From assembly GCF_027580225.2 (NCBI RefSeq), contig NC_073355.2:16869501-16933500 (forward strand): 64,000 nucleotides of DNA, given 5' to 3'. This document shows positions 55,401-64,000 of the stretch, piece by piece. The notes under the pieces were generated by a model. It was not told the DNA's origin and searched no databases. It saw only the letters and a program-made list of their open reading frames with translations. Source of the DNA: Misgurnus anguillicaudatus. Its lineage: Eukaryota > Chordata > Actinopteri > Cypriniformes > Cobitidae. Every line of letters starts with the position of its first letter. Positions within the stretch are counted from its first letter, which is position 1. The position numbers were made by a program, and so were the translations under genes.

Positions 55401-56612
55401 ATTTATGTTATTTACTGGCACCAGTTTTTTTTAAAAGTTAAATGAACATGAAACATTTTCAGTCTTTATCTTCTACAGTAAGTTACTGGCAACCAGCTGC
55501 ATAATTACAGCAAATTTTTTACAGTGTATTTTTAGTAGAAATGTGAATATTTGGTTAGCATTTTGATTTACGGTGTGTGCCCCTTAATTTTCCTGTTGCG
55601 CCCCTAAAATTTTCAGTTGGGGGCCACTGTGCTCCTAGTAAAAAAAGTTAGTCTGGAGCCCTGTTTAGCCCGATTATCTTGTGGTGTGTACCCGGCTTTA
55701 CTGAAGGGCCATTGAGGCCACACTCCCTACATGTACTTGCATTCTTCCATAAAATGCAGATTATTTCTTGAATCCTGCACACAAAATAATGTCAAAATGT
55801 CCATCTTTGCTTGCATAAATTTGTTTAAAACTTCCTTGTGCTGTGTGTAAGCTAGTGTGCAACAACATTATATCATTGTAAACACAAACACACTGAGAAA
55901 ACATTAAGTTGAGATGCTTGTCTGCCTATGACCAAACAAAATGCTTATTTATACATTTTTTATGTGATATAAATTAGCATAAGTTAGCATAAACAAGCTC
56001 TAAAGGTTGTCATACTCGTATTTTATTACATCGTATCTTACTTTGTGTCTTACGATGTTGACTTGTGTAATGTTTAATAGATCCAACCCATGTTTCATGT
56101 AAATAATTTGATGATGCAGCAATACCCTAATGCTTCTTTTTAAACTTTGCTACTTTAAAGCAAGATAAAAAATACGTTTAGGCAATGGCTGTTTGTTAAA
56201 ACCGGCATCTGCAAAAATCCCATTGGAGCCTCCCTAATTTAAACATTTAACAATGAAATTAAATGAGTTTAAATGACAAGTACAAAAAAGGACAATTTTG
56301 TAAAGAAAACACATGATGATTTGGCTGTGACAAGGCTTCATGTAAATTATTTTCCCAAAGTGTTTGAATTGTATTTACATTCTTATCTTCTTACATAAAT
56401 AAGTCACAAGTAAATGATGTCAAGCTCAAACTATTTATACTCCATTTCTTCAATAACACAACCTAAACCCATTGTACAGCCTTCAAAAAGGCATTCGTGC
56501 TCAGGCCTTACCAGACATTATTTTATATAAAGCCAAAAACCTACTGAATAAACTGTAGTCCCTTCTGAATGTCCTGCCACCGGCTGCTTCGGTCCTGGCA
56601 TGTGGCTGACAT
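37449..56612 (-). CDS. zc3h7a: Zinc finger CCCH domain-containing protein 7A, complete
   Basis: Twenty-two coding exons, all GT-AG and in frame, give 974 aa (human about 971): 56612-56545, 53623-53584, 53498-53301, 53195-53037, 52956-52876, 50981-50928, 50843-50807, 50715-50414, 50328-50082, 49795-49764, 49682-49523, 49421-49263, 49037-48838, 48594-48494, 44330-44149, 44069-44005, 43923-43787, 43686-43581, 43473-43365, 40637-40504, 37885-37722, 37638-37449. The protein binds RNA and has been linked to precursor microRNA processing. Domains: TPR-like helices (about 37-155, [25 protein letters not shown]); an acidic/proline-rich linker; CCCH-type fingers near 505-530 ([12 protein letters not shown]), 632-655 ([19 protein letters not shown]), 777-796 ([13 protein letters not shown]) and 908-925 ([13 protein letters not shown]); and a C2H2-like finger near 862-880 ([14 protein letters not shown]). 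Synteny with SNN favours 7A over 7B. Introns are loaded with transposons. Confidence 0.95.
38840..39453. mobile_element. hAT-type MITE (GGGTCCGGGT-rich)
   Basis: Ends TAGAGGTCTTCACGGGTCC and GGACCCGGGAATACCTCTA. The 8-bp flanks CTGCGCGT and CTGTGAGT match at 6 of 8. Internal TTCGGGTCTAA motifs occur on both arms. In the ZC3H7A intron. Confidence 0.7.
39561..40193. mobile_element. Inverted-repeat element with TA flanks (GGCTGTGTCCCAATTC)
   Basis: Ends GGCTGTGTCCCAATTCAAAG and its inverse GAATTGGGACACAGC, with TA at 39,559-39,560 and 40,194-40,195. The terminal sequence and TA duplication suggest an ISL2EU-like nonautonomous element; that class call is from memory of the family and unverified. 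Confidence 0.78.
42158..42321. repeat. AT-rich tandem repeat (ATATAAATAAAT)
   Basis: Long run of alternating ATATAA/ATAAAT units in the ZC3H7A intron. It continues after the hAT insertion at 43,050-43,070. Confidence 0.9.
42322..43049. mobile_element. hAT-type MITE (TAGGGATGCACCGAAT)
   Basis: Ends TAGGGATGCACCGAATCC and its inverse GGATTCGGTGCATCCCTA, with GATTCGGCCGAA repeats inside both arms. The 8-bp flanks AAATAAAT are identical (42,314-42,321; 43,050-43,057), although they lie in AT-repeat DNA. Confidence 0.87.
44570..44815. mobile_element. Degenerate AGGTGCAG-family MITE remnant
   Basis: Shares CTGTGTAAATTTTAG, GGCATCTAGTG, TTTGTCCGTTAAGGGCT, CTGTAGAAACATGG and GGTCTTTAATA with the complete copies near 59,218 and 62,294. 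Both termini are lost. Confidence 0.6.
45074..47784 (-). mobile_element. Tc1-like element, interrupted
   Basis: Ends CAGTGGTGTGAAAAACTG and CAGTGGTGGAAAAAGTGCG (inverted). Minus-strand transposase remnants include [12 protein letters not shown] and [19 protein letters not shown] (45,752-45,525). The right half resumes after the nested element at 45,937-47,298. Frame-disrupted and inactive. In the large ZC3H7A intron. Confidence 0.85.
45937..47298. mobile_element. TTAA-flanked element nested in the Tc1 element (1.36 kb)
   Basis: Ends AGGGCGTGTTGCAGGTTAA and its inverse TTAACTTGCAACACGCCCT. TTAA lies at 45,933-45,936 and 47,299-47,302, and the interrupted Tc1 text reads continuously across one TTAA. 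This is direct evidence of a TTAA target. It contains a TCTG tandem repeat (about 46,995-47,023) and no transposase frame. Confidence 0.88.
47800..47851. mobile_element. AGGTGCAG-family MITE, right-end fragment
   Basis: TTGCATTTCTGTCAAGAGAT followed by ACACAATGCACCTTTAA, as in the right end of the elements at 59,218 and 62,294. Confidence 0.7.
49107..49245 (+). mobile_element. tRNA-derived SINE
   Basis: GTCTCCTGTTGCACAATTGG and GGTCACGAGTTAA (degenerate B box), followed by a CACTGTAAGTGGCTTTG-type tail. Same general family as the LITAF-intron SINEs. Confidence 0.55.
51325..51485. mobile_element. CTTACTGTAGA MITE, copy in the ZC3H7A intron
   Basis: GCTGTAATTATGCAGCTGG, then CCAGTAACTTACTGTAGAAG, with the inverse arm TCTACAGTAAGTTACTGGCA at the right. 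A second copy lies inverted at 55,340-55,520. Confidence 0.72.
51506..51710. mobile_element. Small inverted-repeat element (GCGTTCAGACCAGCC)
   Basis: Ends GCTGCGTTCAGACCAGCC and GGCTGGTGTGAACC. The interior is rich in GACGCGTTGACGCG. Resembles the Harbinger-type element at 21,099 in style, but the ends differ. Confidence 0.6.
52038..52757. mobile_element. Inverted-repeat element with nested insert (AGGGTTCCCAC)
   Basis: Ends CAGGGTTCCCACACTTTAG and AAGGACCTGTAGGAACCCTG, flanked by AAGTCA-type direct repeats. Inside, 52,185-52,460 is a second fold-back unit with CCCTTTTGAGGGAACTCGCG answered by inverse text near GACGCAGCGTCTCATTCCCT. Confidence 0.6.
54027..55699. mobile_element. Composite inverted-repeat element in ZC3H7A intron 2
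   Basis: Outer ends AAGCTGGGTACACACCAAAA and its inverse GTGTGTACCCGGCTTTA. Nested inside are a long fold-back unit (about 54,170-54,560: AAAATTGACTTTCTTACTTA, TTAAATTTGATATTTTTT and inverses) and the CTTACTGTAGA MITE at 55,340-55,520. Confidence 0.65.
55340..55520. mobile_element. CTTACTGTAGA MITE, inverted copy
   Basis: TTACTGGCAACTAGCTGCCAG and CTTACTGTAGATTTTACATT at the left; TCTACAGTAAGTTACTGGCA and CAGCTGCATAATTACAGC at the right. It is the reverse complement of the 51,325-51,485 element over most of its length. Confidence 0.72.
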
Positions 56613-57373
56613 CTTCCCATACGTGTGTAGGACTCGACTATGGTAGCAACCTAGGATGAAGTCGATATGTAAATCAAGCACACACATTGATTTGATGCAG
56701 ATTCAATTGAGCATTAGAAATGAATATGCGTCTCGCGGCGGAATGCGAAACCTTTAATGGAAATCCTTTCCTGTTCCGCTCCCAAAACCAACCAACGACG
56801 TCTCGTTATCTAGATTTCTAACTAACGTTACGGGCCGGCGATATGGCGTTATACACAATACAATAGCATAATAAAACATTTGACTTCCTTAACTTTAGCC
56901 CAACATGGAATACATGCGCATACCACTTGTATGAGAGGCGGCGTCTGATGATGACTTGTTTAAACAGATGGAAACTTCTGACGCTTTTCAGACTAATCGC
57001 CGTATAGAAACACCGTCTGTGTCTCAGAATCGTGTGTACTTTACATTTGAAAGTTTAAACGCACATTTAATGCCCAAATGAACTATCAAGCAGATGTTGA
57101 AACACGTTCTTTGTGTACGCAAAGATTCATCACAAATTTGATGTACATTTCAGATGACTATCAAGGGCGCCTATTTTCTATCAAGTTAGGACATATGCTT
57201 TTGTGTTTTAGCCTGATGGTTGGCCACGCAACTATTGTGCTACATGGCCAGTCGCTAGGTAGACTAGCACGGTAGCATTTTACCGCGCAACTGAGCCATG
57301 TCGTCCGGCTAAACCAGCGTTCACCCGAACATATTTATGCCAACATATCCACGGTACTGTCTTTAAAACTCAC

Positions 57374-57440
57374 CTCAGAGATATTAGTGGTCAATATAAA
57401 ACAGAGCTCTTCATACAAACTAATATTTTCACGTGTCCGT
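57374..57440 (-). other. zc3h7a: ZC3H7A noncoding first exon (inferred)
   Basis: A donor CTCTGAG|GTGAGT ends at 57,374. The next exon (acceptor at 56,652-56,651) contains the ATG. A short upstream ATG in exon 2 is out of frame. The transcription start is estimated only. Confidence 0.55.
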
Positions 57441-57569
57441 CAATTCAGTCTTGCCTATGGGCAACGTCATCTTCTTCATGACGTTTTGTTCACTTTTTGG
57501 TTACTGGTTACAAATGGTTTGAGCGCCCCCTGTTAAACGCACACGAAAACGGCGCACAAGAACAAATCG

Positions 57570-57685
57570 GCTCATGGCATCAAAGTACCGCGAGAGTGAT
57601 TCTAGAGCTCAACTTTCTCGCGGTAATATGATGTCATAGATAATCAAACTGCGCAGCGCTGCATACAGTCGAAAGGCCTGACGTA
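57570..57685. repeat. CCGCGAGAG inverted-repeat element upstream of ZC3H7A
   Basis: The core AAAGTACCGCGAGAG (57,582-57,596) faces TTTCTCGCGGTAATATGATG (57,614-57,633). The right arm continues to GCATACAGTCGAAAGGCCTG, matching the TTCGACTTCATGC arms of the other two copies. The left arm is shortened. It lies about 130-200 bp upstream of the ZC3H7A first exon, between it and PLA2G10. Confidence 0.8.
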
Positions 57686-58398
57686 AACCGTGCAGTCAAA
57701 TTCTTTTGGCTTCAATTTTTTCCATCCCTGACTTTATTTTAACAAAATACATTTTAATAAATGAACACTTTTTCCAAAGAGTGAAAGTAAGCAGGATTCG
57801 AGACCGTCAATCAACGTTGTGTCTTATGTGTTACAACGAAGAAAATGTGTTAGATTTAAACAACCTAAGGGTGATTAGCCTACCATAACACAATTGAACA
57901 ATCCCTTTCACCATGTATTAAAACTATATGAAAATAGGCTTATTTTACAATGCACAAAAACAAGGTTTAATTTGACAAAGCGTGCAATAATAACTCATAT
58001 GGACGAAAAACGTTTACTTAACAATTATCAGAACAGAGGAACGTTTAAACATTTATTTCAAAAGAATAAAATGTGCACAGTAAACGAGTTTAAACTGTAA
58101 TTAAAGAACCAATATTCAACAATAAATGAGTTTGAGCTAAAACAAAATGTATTTAACACTGCATTATGAATTTGAGTAATAATTAAATACGTTTTTGAAT
58201 CAGTTAAATAATGAGTTTGTGCAATAATGAAACAAAAAGTAGGCTATTTTATATTGCGTAGTAGACTATTCATTGTTCAAACCTGTAAACGCCCTAAGCA
58301 ATCTTAATTTCATAACTAGGCCTACTTTATACAGACAAAAGGGGTTTTAAAAGATTTGCGTGCATGTTGTTTTGTGTAATAACATGACTGCATGAAGA

Positions 58399-58406
58399 AT
58401 ATATAG
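58399..58406 (+). promoter_or_regulatory. pla2g10: Candidate TATA box of PLA2G10
   Basis: ATATATAG followed by a GC-richer GGCGGTGCTGATCC, about 250 bp upstream of the start codon. Position is plausible for a TATA-driven tissue-restricted gene; no start-site data are available. Confidence 0.4.
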
Positions 58407-58653
58407 GGCGGTGCTGATCCGAGCATCCAATCAGTCATGACTGCATGGTGGGACAATTCCTAACTTTTCCTAATTTTAACTGGGAAGAAAAGCAGCAGCC
58501 TTCAAGAGTAAGCGAGTGCGAGGATTACAGTACACTCGCAGGAGTGCTGTCCCGAGATTACTCACTGAGTAACTTCTAAAAAAAGGCTATAGCACTGAAG
58601 AGAGTCTGTTTATCCGACACTAAAAAGAGACTCCACTATTACCTGACAGTACA

Positions 58654-61092
58654 ATGACTGCGCTGTACCGGACAGTCCTGCTATTCACAGGTGAGTCAGC
58701 TCTCCTATTTAACAATTCACTTTAACTCCTTCGTCCATGGCATTAAATAGTTGCGATTAGTTTGTGAATGTACACGTTGTATAGTTAAAATGTATTTTAT
58801 TTTACAATTTTAAAGATTTTAAAATTTTTGGTGGGCTGTTTGGTTTCATAAAAAACTTTAAACATCCACAGCATCTTTGTAGTGGAAAAAGCTTTTACAG
58901 ACTGTTAACCCTTAAATGCATGAGTGTTTCCCTGATTCTTATTATACATATTCAGGTCTTTTGTGACCTGGGATGTTGCGTTTGGATCTCTAATCTGCCC
59001 AAATAGTACAAAACTGTCCTAATATCTCATTAACAATTCCAGAATAATAAATCAAAGCATGCTTTGTTATACTTTAACTTTTTTGTCATTACACAGATGT
59101 TAAAAATGTACAGGGTTGAGAGCACTGCACCATTTGTATCAAATAATTTCAGTCCATCCATTCATGCACTTATCCTGTACAAGATCAAGGGAGGGTAGGA
59201 GCATCCCAGCATCTTAAAGGTGCAGTGTGTAAATTTTAGCAGCATCTAGTGGTGAGGTTGCGAATTGCAACCAACGGCTCAATCCACTGCTCACCCCTCG
59301 CTTTTGAAACGCATAGAGAAGCTACGGTAGCCGCCACAAGTAAAACATGTCTTCAACAGAGACAATGTAAAAAAGTTTGTCCGTTTAGGGCTTCTGTAGA
59401 AACATGGTGGCACAAAATGGCGACTTACACATAAGGGGACCCTCATTGTATGTAGATAAAAACGTCTCATTCTAAGGTAAAGAAAACATAACAGTTCATT
59501 ATAAAAAAGGTCTTTATACACCCCTCATAATATAGTTTTGTATATTATTTTGCATTTGTGTCAAGAGATCCTTCTAAAAATAACACACTGCACCTTTAAG
59601 CCACCGGCTTATATAGAAAGGCTGCCTGGCTTAGCCAGGCAAAACCCAGGAACCATATTGCTGTAAGACAACAGTGCCAACCACTGGGTTGCTCATTATT
59701 TTAGTCACCAAAACAAAAGAAAAAAACATGAAAAAATTTATTAACATTTATCTTACACTATTATATTTCAGGTCTTTAGTGACCCTATAAAGTTTTTTTT
59801 ACCTTAAATTAGTTATGTTAGATCAGGTCTCCACACCAGACAAATTAAAAAAACACTCCAGCACCGTCAGAAAATATAATTTTACTTTTTAAACCGGCTT
59901 CTGTCAGTTAAGAGATTGATCGATCGTTGCTAAAGAAGAACACAAGCAGGACATGAGACGAAGGTTTTGATTATAAAATAGAACAGAGTTTTATTGATGG
60001 ACAGCTACAGTTGCATATGTCTCAATGCTCAAACGTCCGACAGGAATGAATTTAACATGCTCTGTTATACCAAAACTGCTTAAAAGCAACATCCCACAAA
60101 CCTTGAGCTTCCATAAACATTCTCTTTATCTATCTCTGTTTACACAGACAGGACAGCTCATGAAACTTCACAAATGTGAGGCATCTATAAGACTGAACAA
60201 CAATGAAATCAATAAGACATATAAAATATAGAAATATAATGAATGAATGAATGAATGAATAGTATAATAAAATATAGAAATATAATGAATAAATGAATGA
60301 ATAAATGAAAAGACAATATAAATGAATAAAATATAGAAATATAATAATGAATGAATAAATGAATAAACAATAATATAATAATAAAATAAATAATAATAAT
60401 AATAATAAAAATAATATTAAATAATCAAATAAACAATTATATGGATAACTAATGATTATAAAATGATTATGATGATTATGTAAATAAATGATTAGGAATA
60501 AACGAACAAAAATAAAAACATTCTGCACGTGAGGATTTAAGTCAGGATCCATCAGTTATAAAACAGATATTATTTTACATTTTTGTATTTTTTTCTCTTG
60601 TTAAACCGTAAATAAGATGTAGATTGAGAAATACTAAGCAGTTGGAGGTCTAACTTTGAAAAAGGAACACGGTGGAGTAGTGAATGATGGCCCGGGTCAC
60701 TAAATACCCAAGGTGTGCATTTAAGGGTTAAATGTGTGAAAAGGTTGGTGGCATCAATGGGGAAAATCCTTTTATCACCTTTATTTGTATGGTAAACAAC
60801 TGCATTAAACCCACTTAGACTCATCCAGAATGTTACAGCAATATAGTTTGTATATTATAAAACATTATCCGAAATAGTTTTAAACATACACATTTTTACA
60901 CTGACTGTTTTTACCAGTGGCGGTCCTGGCTAGATTTACGCCCTGGGCGAACCATCCCTTGGCCGCCCCCAGAAAAAAAAGAATTACCCCCAAACCCCGC
61001 CACCAACATATATTATTTTGTTATATATAATCTTAAATACAAAAAGGTAGCAAGAACAGAGAAAAACATGTAATACAGTATAAACACCCACT

Positions 61093-61149
<57 letters not shown>

Positions 61150-64000
61150 ACACACACAGTTGCTGCTGTGGAAGTATCTGACTCCTCATTTTGGCCAGTG
61201 GGTGCTCTAAAATATTTCAGAAGTGCCCCTGAATTTACAATTAAGTTACCCAATTAAAATGACCATAACACACATTTTATTAGTATTTGTTAACATCCTA
61301 TAAACTAAGCATACACTACAAATTATTTAAAAAGCTATATCACTGTAGCTTACAAAATGCCATGTCAATGTATATTAGAAGTTATTTAAGTTGACACATA
61401 TAGCGTAAAGCAATAAAAAATTAGACAGTCAGGAGGTCTGTGTGATGTGAATTTGCACTTTTTGTGTTGCACACATAAGCTAGACCTATAGAGTGAATTT
61501 AGTTGCATGGCATGATGCCTCAATTCAGTTGCTAGTTCAGCAAAACTAAAACCAAATACAATCGTATTCTGTGGCTAATAGCAACATATTAGCAAGAGTG
61601 CGAGGCTAATATAAATAGCCTATTTCCTACTGTCACGTCACTCACGTCGTCACTCATAGAATTCGGCATACCTTTATCTTTTGCCCGTTTCTCCTCATCT
61701 TCTTTTCCTGAACCGGGCAACTGAGATGGCTACTTTGGTCTTTTAATTTGATCCATGATGATGAAGATGAAGACTCGACATCATTAACTTTGCATTACAT
61801 TTTGCCAACAACAACGTCCGTTTTGCCCGTCAATCAACCGGAGTCACGTGACGTGAGTCACGTAGATGACTCTACAGAATTTTTTTCACATAACCCAATT
61901 AATTACATGTTCGTAGGTATATGGGTCTATGTTAATTTTAGGAATGATAAATACAATTTACTTGGAAGCAGACGCAGCAGTTTGTGTTGTGTGGCCTCTC
62001 TCTGGCCTGGGATCAGTCAATCCCTCACTCGCCCCCCTTAAGGCGAGCGAGGGACTTGCAGTCGCAAGTTGATTCCCCGCCCCCCTCACCGGTGCCTCTT
62101 CTGACACGCACACAACTGTGTTTCTCAGCACTAACTTGACATGGAAATGAGCGGTTTTGATTTTTTTTTTTTTTTTTTAGGGCGCTCGTGCGCCCTCACA
62201 TAGATTGCGCCCTGGGCGTTCGCCCACATTGCCCATAGCAAAAACCGGCCCTGGTTTTTACCCATGCCAAGTCGAAATAGCTTTTTTCCTTAAAGGTGCA
62301 GTGTGTAAATTTTAGCGGCATCTAATGGTGAAGTTGCGAATTGCAACCAACGGCTTAGTTCACTGCTCATCCCTCGCTTTTGAAACACATAGAGAAGCTA
62401 CGGTAGCCGCCACCAGACAAACATGTCATCGTCGGAAACAACTTAGTAAAAAAATTGTCCTTTAAGGGGGCTTCTGTAGAAAAATGGCAGCACAAAATGG
62501 TGACTTCCACGTAAGGGGACCTCTGTGTATGTAGATAAAAAGGTCTCGTTCTAAGGTAATAAACACATATTGGTTCATTATAAAAGGTCTTTATACACCC
62601 CTGATAATATAGTCTTGTATATTATTTTGCATTTCTGTCAAGAGATCCTTCTAAAAATTACACACTGCACCTCCAATTTCCTTATTAGCCTGGTTAAAAC
62701 TATGAAATATGAATGTAAATGACTGCATCAACCTATGCACATAGCTACTTATAGCATTTCACTGTTCATTTATATAAACACAAACTCGAACACTTCACTT
62801 CAGTGGAATCTAACACTCGACTGGAAAAAAATGACCCGATTCTTTGCTTTGACTGAGGTATCCAAGGAATGTGGCATTGTATTTAAAAGGATAAATACTT
62901 TCATGTATTACAAATGCTGTAAAGTTACTTTGAATAACAGTGTTGCCTATTAATAAAGGAATATGAAGGTGTGAATCAGGTTACATTACTATTAATACCA
63001 GCGCTGTCTGAATAAATAGTAAAAAGGTGATCACTGGGGTGCTACCCTTCATAAAGGTCCTAATATGTACCATTTAGATACAGATATGTGTCCATTTGGT
63101 ATGGTACCAATATGAGGTACTATCACTATGCACTCTTTGTTACCAATATGTACCTCCTTGGGTGCAAAGGTGTACTTTTCGAAGGGGTAGCACCCTAGTG
63201 ACTGCTTTTTGACCACCGAGGGGTTAATTCACACATTTTTACACTTTTCAGTCAGTGTGGCTTCCCTGCAGCCACAGAGGTCTTCACGGAGTAAAAGGGG
63301 TCTCCTGGAACTGGCTGGGGTTATCAAGTGCAGCACGGGAAGATCAGCTTTATCTTATATGATGTATGGATGTTACTGTGGCCTTGGGGGTGAAGGGTGG
63401 CCCAGGGACAGAGCAGATTGGTAAGGCACCACCAGGTATCCCCGAACTGTCTAGCAACTCGATGTGACCTCATGCCCTTTCTCTGCTGCGGTTAGATTCG
63501 CCCATTCTTAAACCTACTCTAAGTCTAATCTTAGTCTGAGTGTGTCATTTTGTGTTCCATTACCTCAGACCGTCTGGAAAAGACGTAGACTCGGCACACC
63601 CACGCGCAAAATAACAATTTCCCTAAGCCATTTCGTTCACCTCGTTTTAGGATGCAGAGATCCATCTTAGCTCCCTCTGCAGCCTGAGCGATATGAAAAT
63701 GAATAAACAAACCTGCACATGTTATTACACCACATTCCACAGAGGAAGAGCTCATTCTGATCTAACCAAGTCAGCAGTTTTATCTAGATAACTCACTCGA
63801 CTGTCCTGCCGCTGTAACATTATCCCATGTATGAGATCACATTGTATTTCTGCAACGTCTACCTGGGTTAGGTCTTTAATGCCATTTAATTATTTAATTA
63901 TTATTATTGCAATTATGCAATTATTATCTTTAATAGGTGTTGTCACAAGCACGACTGCTGTTATGGAGATGCAGAATTTGCTGGCTGTCAAACAAAGACA
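58654..64000 (+). CDS. pla2g10: Secreted phospholipase A2, group X-like (5' part)
   Basis: Exons 58654-58690, 63252-63420 and 63937 to beyond the window give 90 codons in frame. The enzyme hydrolyses the sn-2 ester of phospholipids outside the cell and needs calcium. Visible parts: a signal peptide (residues 1 to about 18); a short propeptide ending in the furin-type site RSKR (25-28), as in mammalian group X; a mature start GLLELAG; a calcium loop YGCYCGLGG (51-59); and the active-site motif CCHKHDCC, with catalytic His74 and Asp75. All expected residues in this part are present, so it looks functional. The dibasic propeptide and mature N-terminus favour group X over groups II and V. The 3' exons are off the window. 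Intron 1 (4.6 kb) is full of transposons. Confidence 0.88.
59218..59595. mobile_element. TTAA-flanked MITE (AGGTGCAG family), complete
   Basis: Ends AGGTGCAGTGTGTAAATTTT and CACACTGCACCT, with TTAA outside both (59,214-59,217; 59,596-59,599). 378 bp. It is the best-preserved copy of a family seen five times in the window. Confidence 0.85.
60236..60420. repeat. GAAT/AATA tandem low-complexity repeat
   Basis: Imperfect tandem AATGAATGAATG and AATATAGAAATATAATG units in the PLA2G10 intron. Confidence 0.85.
60915..62253. mobile_element. hAT-type element (1.34 kb, nonautonomous)
   Basis: Ends CAGTGGCGGTCCTGGCTAG and AAAACCGGCCCTG. The perfect 8-bp target duplication GTTTTTAC lies at 60,907-60,914 and 62,254-62,261. 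It contains an AC microsatellite (about 61,096-61,160). No transposase. Confidence 0.88.
61096..61160. repeat. AC dinucleotide microsatellite
   Basis: About 30 AC units with one AT interruption, within the hAT element. Confidence 0.95.
62294..62672. mobile_element. TTAA MITE (AGGTGCAG family), second copy
   Basis: Same sequence and length class as 59,218-59,595. TTAA is intact at the left (62,290-62,293) but mutated to CCAA at the right. Only about 40 bp separate it from the hAT element. Confidence 0.83.
63032..63200. mobile_element. Small inverted-repeat element (CACTRGGGTGCTACCC)
   Basis: Ends CACTGGGGTGCTACCCTTC and GAAGGGGTAGCACCCTAGTG. The interior has repeated TATGTACC/GGTACTAT-like motifs. 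169 bp, ending 51 bp before PLA2G10 exon 2. Confidence 0.75.

Noticed and set aside
60130..60552. 140-codon minus-strand open frame
   Set aside because: It comes from the GAAT/AATA low-complexity repeat; the composition is Tyr/Ile/Phe/Leu repeats with no domain.

Overview
This window is vertebrate nuclear DNA, almost certainly from a teleost and probably a cyprinid-like fish. The genes are split by GT-AG introns, intergenic DNA is AT-rich, and the sequence is packed with the short inverted-repeat DNA transposons, Tc1-like elements and tRNA-derived SINEs typical of fish genomes. The gene order RMI2(+), LITAF(-), SNN(+), ZC3H7A(-) matches the human 16p13.13 block in order and orientation. TXNDC11, which lies between SNN and ZC3H7A in human, was not found here. 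PLA2G10, also on human 16p, closes the window.

Layout. About 1-11,910 and 13,316-25,595 are two tandem copies of one unit: two THAP-domain genes (-), a LINE with an inverted 5' part, RMI2 (+) and LITAF (-). The copies have decayed differently. Unit 1 keeps readable THAP exons and an intact LITAF but has lost RMI2 exon 1. Unit 2 has an intact two-exon RMI2 and an intact LITAF, but both THAP genes are broken, one by a 396-bp transposon inside its first exon. Unit 1 alone carries an L2-type LINE insertion in the LITAF intron and a 1.8-kb hAT element just upstream of LITAF.

26,400-29,850 is stannin (SNN, 87 aa, one coding exon). 32,785-35,953 is a third, intact THAP gene (190 aa, two exons) with a Tc1-like element in its intron. 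37,449-57,440 is the complete ZC3H7A gene on the minus strand. I resolved 22 coding exons that join in frame to 974 codons plus a stop, with TPRs, four CCCH fingers and a C2H2-like finger. 58,654-64,000 (+) is the 5' part of a group X-like secreted phospholipase A2, cut by the window edge after its active-site exon begins.

The most unusual pattern is a GC-rich inverted-repeat element with an AAAGTACCGCGAGAG core. It occurs three times, each within a few hundred bases upstream of a gene start (RMI2, the intact THAP gene, ZC3H7A). The window also holds several repeat families whose ends read AGG...CCT between TTAA sites. One of these is caught inside a Tc1 element, which shows the duplicated TTAA directly. 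I found no tRNA, rRNA, CRISPR array or prokaryotic feature. The genes are unrelated housekeeping or membrane genes, not one pathway: RMI2 in DNA repair, LITAF in endosomal sorting, SNN a small membrane protein, ZC3H7A in RNA binding and microRNA processing, and PLA2G10 in lipid hydrolysis.
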